DNA of 52,176 bases from Pyrinomonadaceae bacterium (GCA_025922875.1 JAICGZ010000007.1:1-52176), one strand, 5' to 3'. Shown: positions 1 to 10,100, numbered from the stretch's first letter. Translations and numbers: made by a program. Notes: generated from the sequence alone by a model not told the origin.

Positions 1-602
1 CGCTCGTTGGTTGCGTTGACACCGGCGACAGCCGCGTCAGCAGTTGCCTGGGCCGCTTTCGCACCGCCTCGTGCGGCGTTGGAAACGGCAGCCAGCTCCT
101 CCAACTGACCTGACAGGCGCTGGGCGTTGGCTTCAACCTGGCTGAGCTTGTTTTCCGTGTCACTTGCTCTCTCTTCGAGCGGCGCGGCACGGGATTCAAC
201 TGCGCGGGCAACGCGCATGTCTGATTCGTTGAACCGGATCTTCTCAGCATCCAACTCGCCTGAAGCATTGCCACGTCCCTCAACTTCGACGTTCAGACCA
301 CGCAGGATGCTGGTCTGTGCGTAGTTGGTACCGCCGCGCAGGAAACCACCTTTGGTTTTTACGCTGGTCCTGTCGCTCAAACGAACAACCGTATCCACGC
401 CGTTCATGTCACGGACCGTGAAGGTGTCGGAGTCACGCCGGGTGACCACGCCTTTGAGCTTCATTTTTTGACCGCTGGCGACAGTGCGCGAGCCGGCCGG
501 GTTGGTGGTATCCTGGGCCAGGATTGTTGGGGAGGCTGAGAAGACTAACAGGCAGGTAGTAAGCACTGCCGGGGCAAACATTTTATGTTTAGTGAATACC
601 AT
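1..602 (-). CDS. Secreted protein with DUF5666/OmpA-family-like N-terminus (partial, truncated at window edge)
   Basis: Not in ORF track because it is open at the edge. ATG at 602..600 preceded by GGAG; reads MVFTKHKMFAPAVLTTCLLVFSASPTILAQDTTNPAGSRTVASGQKMKLKGVVTRRDSDTFTVRDMNGVDTVVRLSDRTSVKTKGG..., a signal peptide followed by a small beta domain and an Ala-rich coiled region. Confidence 0.7.
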   Translation of the reverse strand, partial: MVFTKHKMFAPAVLTTCLLVFSASPTILAQDTTNPAGSRTVASGQKMKLKGVVTRRDSDTFTVRDMNGVDTVVRLSDRTSVKTKGGFLRGGTNYAQTSILRGLNVEVEGRGNASGELDAEKIRFNESDMRVARAVESRAAPLEERASDTENKLSQVEANAQRLSGQLEELAAVSNAARGGAKAAQATADAAVAGVNATNE

Positions 603-852
603 CGATTTATCTCCTTCAAACTGTTAATCAAGTTAACGCGCTCCTTGAATGCGCGTTTCCTTCAAGCTGATCATGGCGAGTCCTCGCTCCTCGCCTCCCG
701 CTAGTTAAATTTTGCGGATGACATCTCTTAGACCTTCGTTGAAACTAAGTCAATAGCCTCTGAATTTCTTCATGTAATCACCACTTTATCGCAATAAGAC
801 CTCAGGTTTGAATAAAAATGCAACGAGGATTTTCACAAGGATGACACGAAAA

Positions 853-923
853 TTTCGCGCAAAGACGCAAAGACGGCAAAGAATCAATGAAGCTCTTTGC
901 CGTCTTTGCGCCATTACGTGAAA
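853..923. repeat. Inverted repeat, family A (GCAAAGACGGCAAAG / CTTTGCCGTCTTTGC)
   Basis: Palindrome with 8-bp tandem units in each arm, 6 bp beyond the E2 stop codon. Confidence 0.9.
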
Positions 924-929
924 TGATTT

Positions 930-2306
930 TTAGACCGAGAAGTCGCCGGTTTCCAATTGTTCTTTGACGAATGCAAGGAACCGTTCAGCGTCGGCGCCAT
1001 CAATTACGCGATGGTCGAAGCTGAGCGCGAAATAGGCCATCCAACGGATTCCGATGAAGTCGTCGCCATCCTCGGTGGTCAACACCTTGGCCCGTTTCTC
1101 AATTTTGCCGACTCCGAGAATCGCCAGTTGAGGCTGATTAATAATCGGTGTGCCTAATAGACCACCAAAGACACCGGGATTAGTGATAGTGAAGGTGCCT
1201 CCGGTAACTTCGTCCGGCTTGAGCTGTTTGGTTCGGGCGCGGTCGGCCAGATCATTTGCAGCGCGGGCGAGACCAGAGATGCTCAAATCGTCAGCGCGTT
1301 TGATTACCGGAACGATCAGTCCCCAGTCGAGTGCTACAGCCATTCCCAGGTTGATCTCCTGCTTGTAAATGATCTGTTCACCGCTGACCTGCGCATTGAA
1401 GATCGGAAACTTTCGTAGGCCCTTGTTTACCGCTTCAAAGATGAACGGCATGAAGGTAAGCTTGGTACCGGTCCTTTCGTAGAACGCGTCGCGATGTTTA
1501 TCGCGAAGCCGTGCAATGCGCGTCATATCGATCTCGTAGACCGTCGTGACGTGCGCCGAAGTACGCCGGGACAGGACCATGTGGTCGGCGATCTTCTTGC
1601 GCATTGCGCTCATTTGTTCAACGCGATCTCCGACCTGTGGTTTCGGCGGAGGAGGCGCCGCAACTTCCTGAACTCGCGGCGCGACAGGTGCGGCCATGGC
1701 TTCTGCTCTCGGCTGAGGAGGCGCTGCCGCGGTTCCTGACTCGATGAAACTGAGTATGTCGTTTTTGGTTACTCGACCACTTAGACCAGTGCCTTCCAGT
1801 TTCGAGATATCGACGCCGTGCTCTTGCGCGATTTTACGGACCAACGGACTCGACTTGGTCCGTCGAAGTTCATCTGCAGTCGCGATGCTTCCGTTTTTTC
1901 GATCGGCAGTTTCAGCAGGCGGAGCCGGCTTTGGTGCTGGAGGCGGAGGCGCGGCCGGCGCTACTTGCTGCGGCGGTGGCGGCGATGGTGCCGGCGGTTC
2001 AGGCGGCGCCGCTGGTTTCTCCTCGACAGGTTTGGCCGCTGGCGCCGGTGGCGCAGCCGCAGCTGCTTGATCGCCGTCAAGCACCGCCACGACCGTATTC
2101 ACTTCTACCGTATCGCCTTCCTTGAACCTGACTTCAGTTAACGTGCCCGCGGCCGGCGAGGGAATCTCCGCATCGACCTTATCAGTCGAGATCTCGAAGA
2201 GCGGTTCATCGCGTTCGACACGCTCGCCGACTTTCTTCAGCCACTTTGTAATCGTCCCCTCCGCAATGGACTCACCCATTTGCGGCATCACCACTTCAGT
2301 GCTCAT
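930..2306 (-). CDS. 2-oxo acid dehydrogenase E2 (dihydrolipoamide acyltransferase)
   Basis: Lipoyl domain with STDKVDAEIPSP, Pro/Ala linker, E3-binding domain SPLVRKIAQEHGVD, catalytic SFDHRVIDGADAERFL. Confidence 0.95.
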   Translation of the reverse strand: MSTEVVMPQMGESIAEGTITKWLKKVGERVERDEPLFEISTDKVDAEIPSPAAGTLTEVRFKEGDTVEVNTVVAVLDGDQAAAAAPPAPAAKPVEEKPAAPPEPPAPSPPPPQQVAPAAPPPPAPKPAPPAETADRKNGSIATADELRRTKSSPLVRKIAQEHGVDISKLEGTGLSGRVTKNDILSFIESGTAAAPPQPRAEAMAAPVAPRVQEVAAPPPPKPQVGDRVEQMSAMRKKIADHMVLSRRTSAHVTTVYEIDMTRIARLRDKHRDAFYERTGTKLTFMPFIFEAVNKGLRKFPIFNAQVSGEQIIYKQEINLGMAVALDWGLIVPVIKRADDLSISGLARAANDLADRARTKQLKPDEVTGGTFTITNPGVFGGLLGTPIINQPQLAILGVGKIEKRAKVLTTEDGDDFIGIRWMAYFALSFDHRVIDGADAERFLAFVKEQLETGDFSV

Positions 2307-2320
2307 CTGCTCTTAACTTT

Positions 2321-2351
2321 CCTTTGCCATCTTTGCGTCTTTGCGCGAAAC
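2321..2351. repeat. Family A single arm (CCTTTGCCATCTTTGCGTCTTTGCGCGAAAC)
   Basis: Matches right arms of other family A copies; E1 beta / E2 gap. Confidence 0.8.
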
Positions 2352-2367
2352 TTTTTGAAATCGTTAC

Positions 2368-3396
2368 TCAATACGCCGCCAACTTGCGTGCTGCATCCAC
2401 GACATCTTTCGTTTGCGGCAAATAATAATCTTCCAACGGCGGTGAATACGGCACCGGCGTATCGATCGACGCAATACGGACCACCGGTGCGTCGAGCCAT
2501 TCAAATGCTTCTTCTGCAAGCATCGCGGCGATCTCACCGCCGATGCCGCCAGTGCGCGATGCTTCGTGCAGCACGATCGCTTTGCTGGTCTTCTTCACGC
2601 TCGCGAGTACGGTGGTCTTGTCCAGCGGCGCAAGCGTTCTCAGGTCGATTACTTCAATATCCAAACCTTCCTTCTCGAGTTCCTGGGCGGCGTCGAGAGC
2701 TGTAAGGACCATCGCGCCAAAAGTGATGATCGTCAAATCGCGTCCCGCGCGCGCCACACGTGCTTTGCCAATCTCCACGATGTAGTCATCCGGCGGTAGT
2801 TCTTCACGCAGACGCGGCAAGCGATAGAGTTTTTTGTGTTCGAAGTAGAGTACCGGATCGGGATCGCGAATCGCTGCTTTGATCAAGCCCTTGGCGTCGT
2901 AAGCCGTCGACGGTTCGACAATCTTGAGTCCCGCGGTGTTGAGGAAAAACGATTCGGCATTTAACGAGTGAAACGGTCCGGACCGCACGCCCGAGCCGCA
3001 TGGACCACGAAACACTGCCGGTATGCCGGCGCCCCAGCGATAACGACACTTCGCCGCGTAGTTCGTAAGCAGATCGAAGCCGGCGGAAATGAAGTCGATA
3101 AACTGAAACTCCGCGACCGGCCGCATGCCCATCAACGCCGCGCCACACGCCGCGCCGACAATCGCGCCTTCCGAGATCGGCGTGTCGATCACACGCTCCT
3201 TGCCAAACTCGTCTAACAAACCATCCGTGACTTTGAACGCGCCGCCGTACGCACCGACGTCTTCGCCGATCACGAATACTGTTGGATCGCGCTCCATCTC
3301 CTCCCAGATTCCCTGGCGAATCGCTTCAACCATCGTGGCCTGCCCGCCACGCTCCGGGCGCGCGGATTTGTGTTCTTTTTTGACGGCTGTGGACAT
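2368..3396 (-). CDS. 2-oxo acid dehydrogenase E1 beta subunit (pyruvate/branched-chain type)
   Basis: GEDVGAYGGAFKVTDGLLDEFGKERVIDTPISE and transketolase C-terminal region; operonic with E1 alpha and E2. Confidence 0.95.
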   Translation of the reverse strand: MSTAVKKEHKSARPERGGQATMVEAIRQGIWEEMERDPTVFVIGEDVGAYGGAFKVTDGLLDEFGKERVIDTPISEGAIVGAACGAALMGMRPVAEFQFIDFISAGFDLLTNYAAKCRYRWGAGIPAVFRGPCGSGVRSGPFHSLNAESFFLNTAGLKIVEPSTAYDAKGLIKAAIRDPDPVLYFEHKKLYRLPRLREELPPDDYIVEIGKARVARAGRDLTIITFGAMVLTALDAAQELEKEGLDIEVIDLRTLAPLDKTTVLASVKKTSKAIVLHEASRTGGIGGEIAAMLAEEAFEWLDAPVVRIASIDTPVPYSPPLEDYYLPQTKDVVDAARKLAAY

Positions 3397-3398
3397 CG

Positions 3399-3845
3399 TT
3401 AAATACTCAGGCTGACTTGTTTGATCGTTCTGATACGTGCTTTAGGATTATTGGGCCAGGGAGGATTTACAAGAAGCCGTTCCCGCTTGGGATCTATCAT
3501 TACATCCAGCCCCTCCATCGGATAGGCTCCTAACAAAACTCCGGACGTTCCCGGCATAACAACAGCGTCCACAATTGTCCTTTTATGTTGGAAACGAACC
3601 TCGATCGGACCTACCACGTCTACTTCCATTACCGTGTCGTCGGCCATCTCGACAGCCTGCCGCTCAAGAACCGGCAGGTTCAACTGTTTTTGGATTTCTT
3701 CATTGATAACAAGGTCCCAGGCACCACTATCGACCAGCGCCCTGCATGTGACCTTTTTGATTCCACTGTCAGGCAACAACCCATGGCGGTGAAGTGCCAC
3801 GTCATCTTGATTTGTTAGCTCGATGTCCGCATAGACATATCCCAT
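3399..3845 (-). CDS. Clan AA (retropepsin-like) aspartic protease
   Basis: MGYVYADIELTN...CRALVDSGAWDLVINEEI...VLLGAYPMEGLDVMIDPKRERL; catalytic-type DSGA motif. Start placed at 3845 with GGAGGAAAAGAG upstream; the ORF extends to 3911 as an alternative. Confidence 0.8.
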   Translation of the reverse strand: MGYVYADIELTNQDDVALHRHGLLPDSGIKKVTCRALVDSGAWDLVINEEIQKQLNLPVLERQAVEMADDTVMEVDVVGPIEVRFQHKRTIVDAVVMPGTSGVLLGAYPMEGLDVMIDPKRERLLVNPPWPNNPKARIRTIKQVSLSI

Positions 3846-3914
3846 CTCTTTTCCTCCGGTAAGTGAGGTACCTTTGGTACTCTTGTCTTTGTAGTTCGCT
3901 GGTCTAAGCATGAT

Positions 3915-5060
3915 TTAACCCTCCAGGATTTTCGGTCGAAACGCGGGCGGCACGATGCTGTTGTCAAAAACTCCGTACGCCGCCTGCTCGCCTTCGGGCA
4001 TGGGTGAAGACTCAGCCCAGGCGCAATCTTCATCGATCTCGCGGAGAACGCCCGCGGTGATCTCTTCGAGCTTCTCTTTCGTCGCTAAGTTACATTCAAG
4101 CAGGTATCGCTCATAACGATCGATCGGATCGTTGTTCTGCTCCCACCACTCGATCTCTCCCGGCGCGACGTAGCGCTGATCGTCGTGCTCCGCGTGTCCC
4201 TTGCGACGATAAGTCTTCGCCTCAATCAACACAGCGCCGCCACCACGTCGCGCATACTCAGCCGCCTGCCGCGTGACTTCATAACACGCTACGACGTCGT
4301 TTCCGTCCACGATGTGCGCGGGAATGCCGTAACCCGCGGCTTTCTCAGCCAGATCACGTACGGCGGTTTGCAGGTTGGTTGGAGTTGAATAGGCGTAGTG
4401 ATTGTGTTCGGCGATCACGATTAACGGTAATCGCTGCACGGCGGCGAAGTTGAGTCCTTCATGGAACGCGCCCGTGCTCATGCCGCCGTCGCCAATGTAA
4501 GCGATAGCGACAAACTTCTTCTTCTGCATGCGTGCGCCAAGCAAAACTCCGGTCATCACCGGGATCATGTCGCCCAAATGGGAGATTGGACCAATAAAAC
4601 CCTTTTCCATGTCGCCGAAATGGATGTTGAGATCGCGTCCGCCGGATGGTCCCCACGCCTTGGCCATGTATTGCGCAAAGATGTCGCGCGGGCGAATTCC
4701 TTTTACAAGCACGGCGCCAAGGTCTCTTATTAACGGCGTGACGAAGTCCTGCGGTTGCAGTGCGTATGCGCTGCCGACGGCGGTGGCCTCCTGGCCCAGA
4801 GAACGAAATACACCGCCGACCACTTTTGTCTGGCGATAAAGGTTGACTAATCGTTCTTCGACCAGGCGAGTGAGTTTCAGATAACGATAAAGCTCGAGGT
4901 GCTGCTCGGGCTTGAGTGTGGTCTCGGTCGCACAACTCAGCGGTTTGCCGTCCACTGCTTTGCGTGGCGCGAATTTGGTGCTGACGCGCATTTGGAAGCG
5001 AGGACGCGGCAATCGCCGCCGTCGCCGCTTCTCGCGTGCTGAATTTTCCTGTTGGTCCAT
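3915..5060 (-). CDS. 2-oxo acid dehydrogenase E1 alpha subunit
   Basis: TPP-binding region YIGDGGMSTGAFHEGLNFAAVQRLPLIVIAEHNHYAYSTPT; E1 alpha architecture. Confidence 0.95.
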   Translation of the reverse strand: MDQQENSAREKRRRRRLPRPRFQMRVSTKFAPRKAVDGKPLSCATETTLKPEQHLELYRYLKLTRLVEERLVNLYRQTKVVGGVFRSLGQEATAVGSAYALQPQDFVTPLIRDLGAVLVKGIRPRDIFAQYMAKAWGPSGGRDLNIHFGDMEKGFIGPISHLGDMIPVMTGVLLGARMQKKKFVAIAYIGDGGMSTGAFHEGLNFAAVQRLPLIVIAEHNHYAYSTPTNLQTAVRDLAEKAAGYGIPAHIVDGNDVVACYEVTRQAAEYARRGGGAVLIEAKTYRRKGHAEHDDQRYVAPGEIEWWEQNNDPIDRYERYLLECNLATKEKLEEITAGVLREIDEDCAWAESSPMPEGEQAAYGVFDNSIVPPAFRPKILEG

Positions 5061-5076
5061 TTACCTAAACCTTAAT

Positions 5077-5128
5077 TAACCACGGATGACACAGATTCTT
5101 TTAACTTAATCCGTGTCATCCGTGGTTA
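5077..5128. repeat. Inverted repeat, family B (TAACCACGGATGACACAGATT / AATCCGTGTCATCCGTGGTTA)
   Basis: Two 21-nt arms matching at 20/21 as reverse complements; lies between lpd-like gene and E1 alpha. Confidence 0.95.
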
Positions 5129-5135
5129 AAAACTT

Positions 5136-6542
5136 CTATATGTGCACCGCGAGATCGTGAACGTCTTCGGCAGCTTCCATCACTGCTTCCGAGATCGTCG
5201 GGTGCGCGTGCATCGTTCGCCCGAGCTCGTCGGCTGTTGATTCCAGTTGCATCGATACGCAAGCTTCGGCAATCAACTCCGTCGCATGTGGACCAATGAT
5301 GTGCACGCCCAAAATCTCGTCGTACTTCTTCTCACTGACGATCTTTACGAAGCCTTCTTCCTCCCCGATTATGCGCGCCTTACCCGAAGCAGAGAACGGA
5401 AACTTCCCAACCTTGACATCGTAGCCCTGCTCCTTCGCTTTCGCTTCCGTCAGTCCGACAGAGCCGATTTCCGGATCGCAATAAGTGCAGTTTGGCACGA
5501 GTCGCAGATTGATCGGTCTTACGTCTTTCTTTCCAGCGAGATGCTCGACGGCGACGATCCCCTCTTTCGAAGCAAGGTGGGCCAACAAGGGAGTCGGCAC
5601 AACGTCTCCAATCGCGTATACACCTTTCTCGGCAGTCTGCTGGAATTCATCGACCTGGATAAACCCCTTTTCAACTTTGATTTTCGTTCCCTCGAGTCCG
5701 AGTCCTTCGGTGTAAGGCATTCGACCGACAGCAACCAACAGCATCTCCGCTTCGAGACTCACAGCCTCGCCCTTCGAAGTCTTACCTATTACGCGAACGC
5801 CGGATTCCGTCTTCTCAAGCTTTTCGAGTTTTGTGTCCACTTGCGACTTGATTCCGCGTTTGCGGAAACTGCGTTCGAGCTCTTTCGAAACTTCTTCATC
5901 TTCCAACGGCACGAGCCGCGGCAACAGTTCGACAATCGTCGTCTCCGCGCCGAAGCGTGAATAGACTGACGCGAACTCGACGCCCACCGCGCCCGCACCC
6001 ATCACAATCAAAGATTTCGGAACCTGCTGAAGCTCGAGGATGTGATCGCTATTCACTACATGATTGCCGTCAGTTTCAAATCCGGGAATCGGCCGCACCA
6101 CGGATCCCGTGGCGATGATGATGTTTTTGGTTTGCAGCGTCTGCTTTTTACCTTCGGCGTCAGTGACTTCAACTTTACCCGGCAGCATGAGTTTGCCTGT
6201 GCCTTTGAAGACAGTGACCTTGTTCTTCTTCATCAGGTACTCGATGCCCTTCGAGTTTTTCAGCACGACCTTGTCTTTTCTTTTCTGCACATCCGCAAAA
6301 GCCAATTGGATGCCGGAGGCTTGCACGCCAAAGTCAGCCGCATGCTGCATCTGCTCATAAACATGGGCCGACATCAACATCTGCTTCGTGGGAATACAGC
6401 CACGCAGTGTGCAGGTGCCGCCGAGCCGGTTGTCCTTTTCAACAATTGCTGCCTTCAACCCCAATTGACCGGCGCGAATCGCCGCCACATAACCGCCAGG
6501 TCCACTGCCGATAATCGTCACGTCAAACTGTTCGTTCGCCAA
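5136..6542 (-). CDS. lpdA: Dihydrolipoyl dehydrogenase (E3)
   Basis: GSGPGGYVAAIRAGQLG FAD motif, GGTCTLRGCIPTK redox disulfide, C-terminal HAHPTISEAVMEAAEDV. Confidence 0.95.
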   Translation of the reverse strand: MANEQFDVTIIGSGPGGYVAAIRAGQLGLKAAIVEKDNRLGGTCTLRGCIPTKQMLMSAHVYEQMQHAADFGVQASGIQLAFADVQKRKDKVVLKNSKGIEYLMKKNKVTVFKGTGKLMLPGKVEVTDAEGKKQTLQTKNIIIATGSVVRPIPGFETDGNHVVNSDHILELQQVPKSLIVMGAGAVGVEFASVYSRFGAETTIVELLPRLVPLEDEEVSKELERSFRKRGIKSQVDTKLEKLEKTESGVRVIGKTSKGEAVSLEAEMLLVAVGRMPYTEGLGLEGTKIKVEKGFIQVDEFQQTAEKGVYAIGDVVPTPLLAHLASKEGIVAVEHLAGKKDVRPINLRLVPNCTYCDPEIGSVGLTEAKAKEQGYDVKVGKFPFSASGKARIIGEEEGFVKIVSEKKYDEILGVHIIGPHATELIAEACVSMQLESTADELGRTMHAHPTISEAVMEAAEDVHDLAVHI

Positions 6543-6600
6543 TTTTGTAAATTTCCCCTCATCGGAGCGCTAATTAAAAAGATAAAAGACCGGGCATTAT

Positions 6601-6629
6601 AGCCACAAAGAGGCACAAAAAGCACAAAG
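6601..6629. repeat. Family C single arm (AGCCACAAAGAGGCACAAAAAGCACAAAG)
   Basis: Matches left arm of family C palindrome at 29826..29904. Confidence 0.8.
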
Positions 6630-6654
6630 GGCGTGCTCGGTTAAGAGCACGCCC
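6629..6654 (-). terminator. Rho-independent-like terminator of the first TonB-dependent receptor
   Basis: Perfect 10-bp stem GGGCGTGCTC/GAGCACGCCC, 6-nt loop, followed on the minus strand by TTTGTGCTTTTTG. Confidence 0.75.
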
Positions 6655-6681
6655 AATTTAGCTGTGCTTCAGAGAACTGAG

Positions 6682-9600
6682 TTAGAACTCGAAGCGAGCT
6701 GCGAGTTGCACCTGGCGTTCGCGGAACAGAGTGCTGTCAGCGCCCGTCACATTCATGAAAGGATTTGTTCCGGCGCCGTTGAAGGTCAACGTGGAACCGG
6801 AGAGATTATAGATAGTGCCGTTAACGAGGGTGACCTGGGTGCGGTTGAAGAGGTTGAATCCTTCAGCCAACACCTCGAGTTTCACACTTTCACTGAGACT
6901 GAAGCGGCGTGAAAGTCGTGCGTCGAGGTACCAGATATTCGGCTGTTTGAAGAAGTTGCGTGGCAACAACGCGAACCGTGACGAACCGCCTGATCCGTTT
7001 ACACCGCCGCCAGGCGTCTGGTTCGAAGTAAAACCAAACGACAGCGGGTTGATGTTGCCGCTAATGTTGCCGGTAAATCGCTGGCCTGAGAAGGCGTTGA
7101 AAATGGGCGCGATCGTCCAACCGTTGAAGATGTGCCTGGCCGGTCCATCCGAAAACGGATTCGGATTGTAGACCACACTCGCCACAAACTTATGTCTACG
7201 GTCGAACGCGGAAAGCCCATTCTCGCCGGACTGGTTAAACGCATTAAAAGGCACGTTGTTGGCAGTAAAGGTTTGCGAGGTCTGACCGTTGTCAGAAGCA
7301 CGCGATAAAGTGTAGTTCGTCTGGAACTGTAGTCCCTGCGTAAGACGACGGTTAGCTTGCAACACGAGCGCGTGGTATTTGGAGAACACGTCGCTGCGGA
7401 TTTCCGTAAGCTGTGCGAAACCCGTATTCGGTCTTGGTCCGACAAACAAAGGCGTAAGGTACGTCTGGCCGTTGAATGGACCACCCACGATGTTCAACGC
7501 AACCGTTCGCCTCGCCAGCGGCAAGTTGGTGTCGACGAAGTTTGGCAGTGAGTTGCCGAAGCTGCCGAGATAAGAAGCGGAGACAACGGTGTTTCTAGCA
7601 ATCTCGCGCTCAACAATGAAATCCCACTGGTGAATCTGCGGCAACTGAAAATCCTCGTCGAAGAACTGCACCGCGCCGACTGGCGGGTTCGAGGCAGGGA
7701 GCAGATTCGGATAGATCGGCAGGAACGCGCAGTTGTCAGCCGAAATGCCTGAGCATGCCGCCGGCAGATTGTTTGCACTCGTGATGAACTGTCGTTGACC
7801 TACATCGATGCCGACGCCGGTGTTGACGAGCGAATTGTAAACAGTGGAGTTGATGACGCGTCCGTAATACAGTCCCCAACCACCACGGATGCTGGTTTTA
7901 CCATCGCCGCTCACGTCGAGAGCAAATCCCACACGCGGTCCAAAGTTGTTGCGATCGTCGACCTTGTTATTCGTTTGCGGCAGGGCCGGATTTACATTCA
8001 CCGGATCGGGATTGAGCTGGTACTCATACCGCAAGCCGAGATTGAGAGTGAATCGCGGGCTGACGCGCCAGTCGTCCTGGATGAAGTAGTTGAGGTCGGT
8101 GGTCTTCATAGTGAGACCGAGAACACCAAAACCCTGATTGAAGTTGCCGGCGTAGCACTTGCCCACGCGGCGCGTCGAACTAACGCAGAGTCCGAGACTG
8201 CCATTCGGCGTCGCGGACAGGGCGCGAATCGCGCCGTTCGTTTGGAAGTTAACGTAGTCGATAATGAAATCTGCGATTCCTGTTGTGGCTCCCGTGTAAT
8301 TGAACTCGCCACCGGCAAAACGCAGGTTGTTGATGATGTCTTTGACGAAGTTGACGTCACCGCCAAACTTGAACGTGTGATTACCATTCGTGAGGGTAAC
8401 CGTATCGGCAAACTGCCAGCGCCGCTCATCCGGAAACGCAGCACGCTCGAGAAACTCCGGCATGCCGAATGAAAACGTCGTCGAACCAACGAGAACTGTC
8501 TGTGGCGATCGGCCTCCAACGGCGGTCGTCGGCTCGCCTGGAATCGGCGGCTGGCTAAACTGAAACTCGTTGTCACGACCCCACTGGAAGCGAAACTCGT
8601 TTAGAAGGTTCGGCGTCAAAGTGGATGCAAGTTTCACATTGAGCGCATCGATTTCGACAAAGTCATCGCCAAAATTATCGACGGCGCGCGTGTTGGTCGC
8701 TTGAGTCTGAATGCCGGCGGGCGATGCCCAACGCAAACGGTTGTAGCTTACGGTCAAAGTGTTTTTCTCATCTATGACCCAATCCACCTTTGGCAGGAAA
8801 AGCTTCTGATCACCGGTTCTGGGAACTGGACCAGAAAGGGTGGCGAGAAAAGCAAGCGTACTGTCGATCTGCGTGTTGGTCAGCCCGCGTGCAATTAGAG
8901 CGGAACGGTTAGAAGAACTCAGGTTAAGAAAGCCGTTCTGCCCAAACACGGCTAAACCGGGGAAGTTACGTTTCTGCTGATCGTAGCTGAAGAAGAAGAA
9001 TGCCTTGTCTCTGACGATTGGACCACCGATCGTGCCGCCAAACTGGTGGCGCACGTCTTTCGGTTTGTACCCAACCGGAGTAAAGACGCCGTTGATCAGT
9101 TCCTGGCGAACTGCTAGCGGATTACGAGCGCCCCATTTGTTGTTGCGCTGATAGTAGAACGCGCCGCCGTGAAACTCGTTCGTGCCGCTCTTCGTGATCG
9201 CATTGACCACGCCGCCCGCGGAACGGCCATACTCGGCTGAGTAGCTTGAAGTATTGACCTGAAACTCGCGAATCGCAGCCTGGCTGATCGAATAGCTGAT
9301 GCGCGTTCTGCCGCGCTCTTCGGCGAAGAACGCCTGGTTGTTGTCGCCACCATCGATAGTGTTGTTGTTCAGCAGGCCGGAGATGCCGCGGAAGCTGATC
9401 AAGCCGAAGGTACCATCGGGCACGGCTCCGGGCGTCAGCAATGCAAAGTTTGACCAGCGACGACCGTTGATCGGCAGTTCGTTAATCGAAGTTTGATTGA
9501 TGTTGGTTGAGAAGTCCTGCTGTGTGGTGTTGATGACGGGCGCCTCAGCAGTGACGTCTACCTGCCCGGTTACCGGACCGACTGACAGCGAAATGTCGAG

Positions 9601-9915
9601 ATTTGTTTCGCGTCCGATTTCAACCGTGACGTTTTCCGCGGTCATCGGACTAAAGCCAGTCGAGTTTACCGTCACCGCATAGAGTCCCGGAGGCAGGTTT
9701 GCGACCTTAAAACGTCCGGTATCGTCAGTCGTGGCTGAGTCTTCCTTGTTGGTTCCGATGTTCTTGACCGTAACTGCGGCGTTCGCCACGACCTCCTTGT
9801 TTGGATTAGTGACAACACCTCCGATCGCGCCGGTGGTCGTCGACTGCGCAAAGGCCGCAGCACTGAAAGCGAGCACCAACAGAGTTAGAAAAGAGAGCTT
9901 TACTATTTTGGACAT
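6682..9915 (-). CDS. TonB-dependent receptor, Oar-like with N-terminal carboxypeptidase-regulatory-like domain
   Basis: Signal peptide MSKIVKLSFLTLLVLAFSAAAFAQ; TTGAIGGVVTNPNKEVVANAAVTVKN; plug region; C-terminal beta-signal QLAARFEF. Start moved to 9915 on RBS and signal peptide (ORF extends to 10005). Confidence 0.9.
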   Translation of the reverse strand: MSKIVKLSFLTLLVLAFSAAAFAQSTTTGAIGGVVTNPNKEVVANAAVTVKNIGTNKEDSATTDDTGRFKVANLPPGLYAVTVNSTGFSPMTAENVTVEIGRETNLDISLSVGPVTGQVDVTAEAPVINTTQQDFSTNINQTSINELPINGRRWSNFALLTPGAVPDGTFGLISFRGISGLLNNNTIDGGDNNQAFFAEERGRTRISYSISQAAIREFQVNTSSYSAEYGRSAGGVVNAITKSGTNEFHGGAFYYQRNNKWGARNPLAVRQELINGVFTPVGYKPKDVRHQFGGTIGGPIVRDKAFFFFSYDQQKRNFPGLAVFGQNGFLNLSSSNRSALIARGLTNTQIDSTLAFLATLSGPVPRTGDQKLFLPKVDWVIDEKNTLTVSYNRLRWASPAGIQTQATNTRAVDNFGDDFVEIDALNVKLASTLTPNLLNEFRFQWGRDNEFQFSQPPIPGEPTTAVGGRSPQTVLVGSTTFSFGMPEFLERAAFPDERRWQFADTVTLTNGNHTFKFGGDVNFVKDIINNLRFAGGEFNYTGATTGIADFIIDYVNFQTNGAIRALSATPNGSLGLCVSSTRRVGKCYAGNFNQGFGVLGLTMKTTDLNYFIQDDWRVSPRFTLNLGLRYEYQLNPDPVNVNPALPQTNNKVDDRNNFGPRVGFALDVSGDGKTSIRGGWGLYYGRVINSTVYNSLVNTGVGIDVGQRQFITSANNLPAACSGISADNCAFLPIYPNLLPASNPPVGAVQFFDEDFQLPQIHQWDFIVEREIARNTVVSASYLGSFGNSLPNFVDTNLPLARRTVALNIVGGPFNGQTYLTPLFVGPRPNTGFAQLTEIRSDVFSKYHALVLQANRRLTQGLQFQTNYTLSRASDNGQTSQTFTANNVPFNAFNQSGENGLSAFDRRHKFVASVVYNPNPFSDGPARHIFNGWTIAPIFNAFSGQRFTGNISGNINPLSFGFTSNQTPGGGVNGSGGSSRFALLPRNFFKQPNIWYLDARLSRRFSLSESVKLEVLAEGFNLFNRTQVTLVNGTIYNLSGSTLTFNGAGTNPFMNVTGADSTLFRERQVQLAARFEF

Positions 9916-10100
9916 GCTGGGGAACTCCTTAGGCAAATGAGTATCGGTTGAATGCGCCTCAGCCCGGCGGGCTGCGGCCTTGTGTTTAGCTGGTTTTGTG
10001 AGCACGTAAAATCAAGCAGATGGTGTGCGAAATGAACGCGATTTCTACCACGCCTGGTTAACCTTCGCAAGCTCTAATTGGGCGTCTCATAACTCAAACT

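Noticed and set aside
5247-5960. 237-aa plus-strand ORF
   Set aside because: Antisense to lpdA with no independent coding evidence
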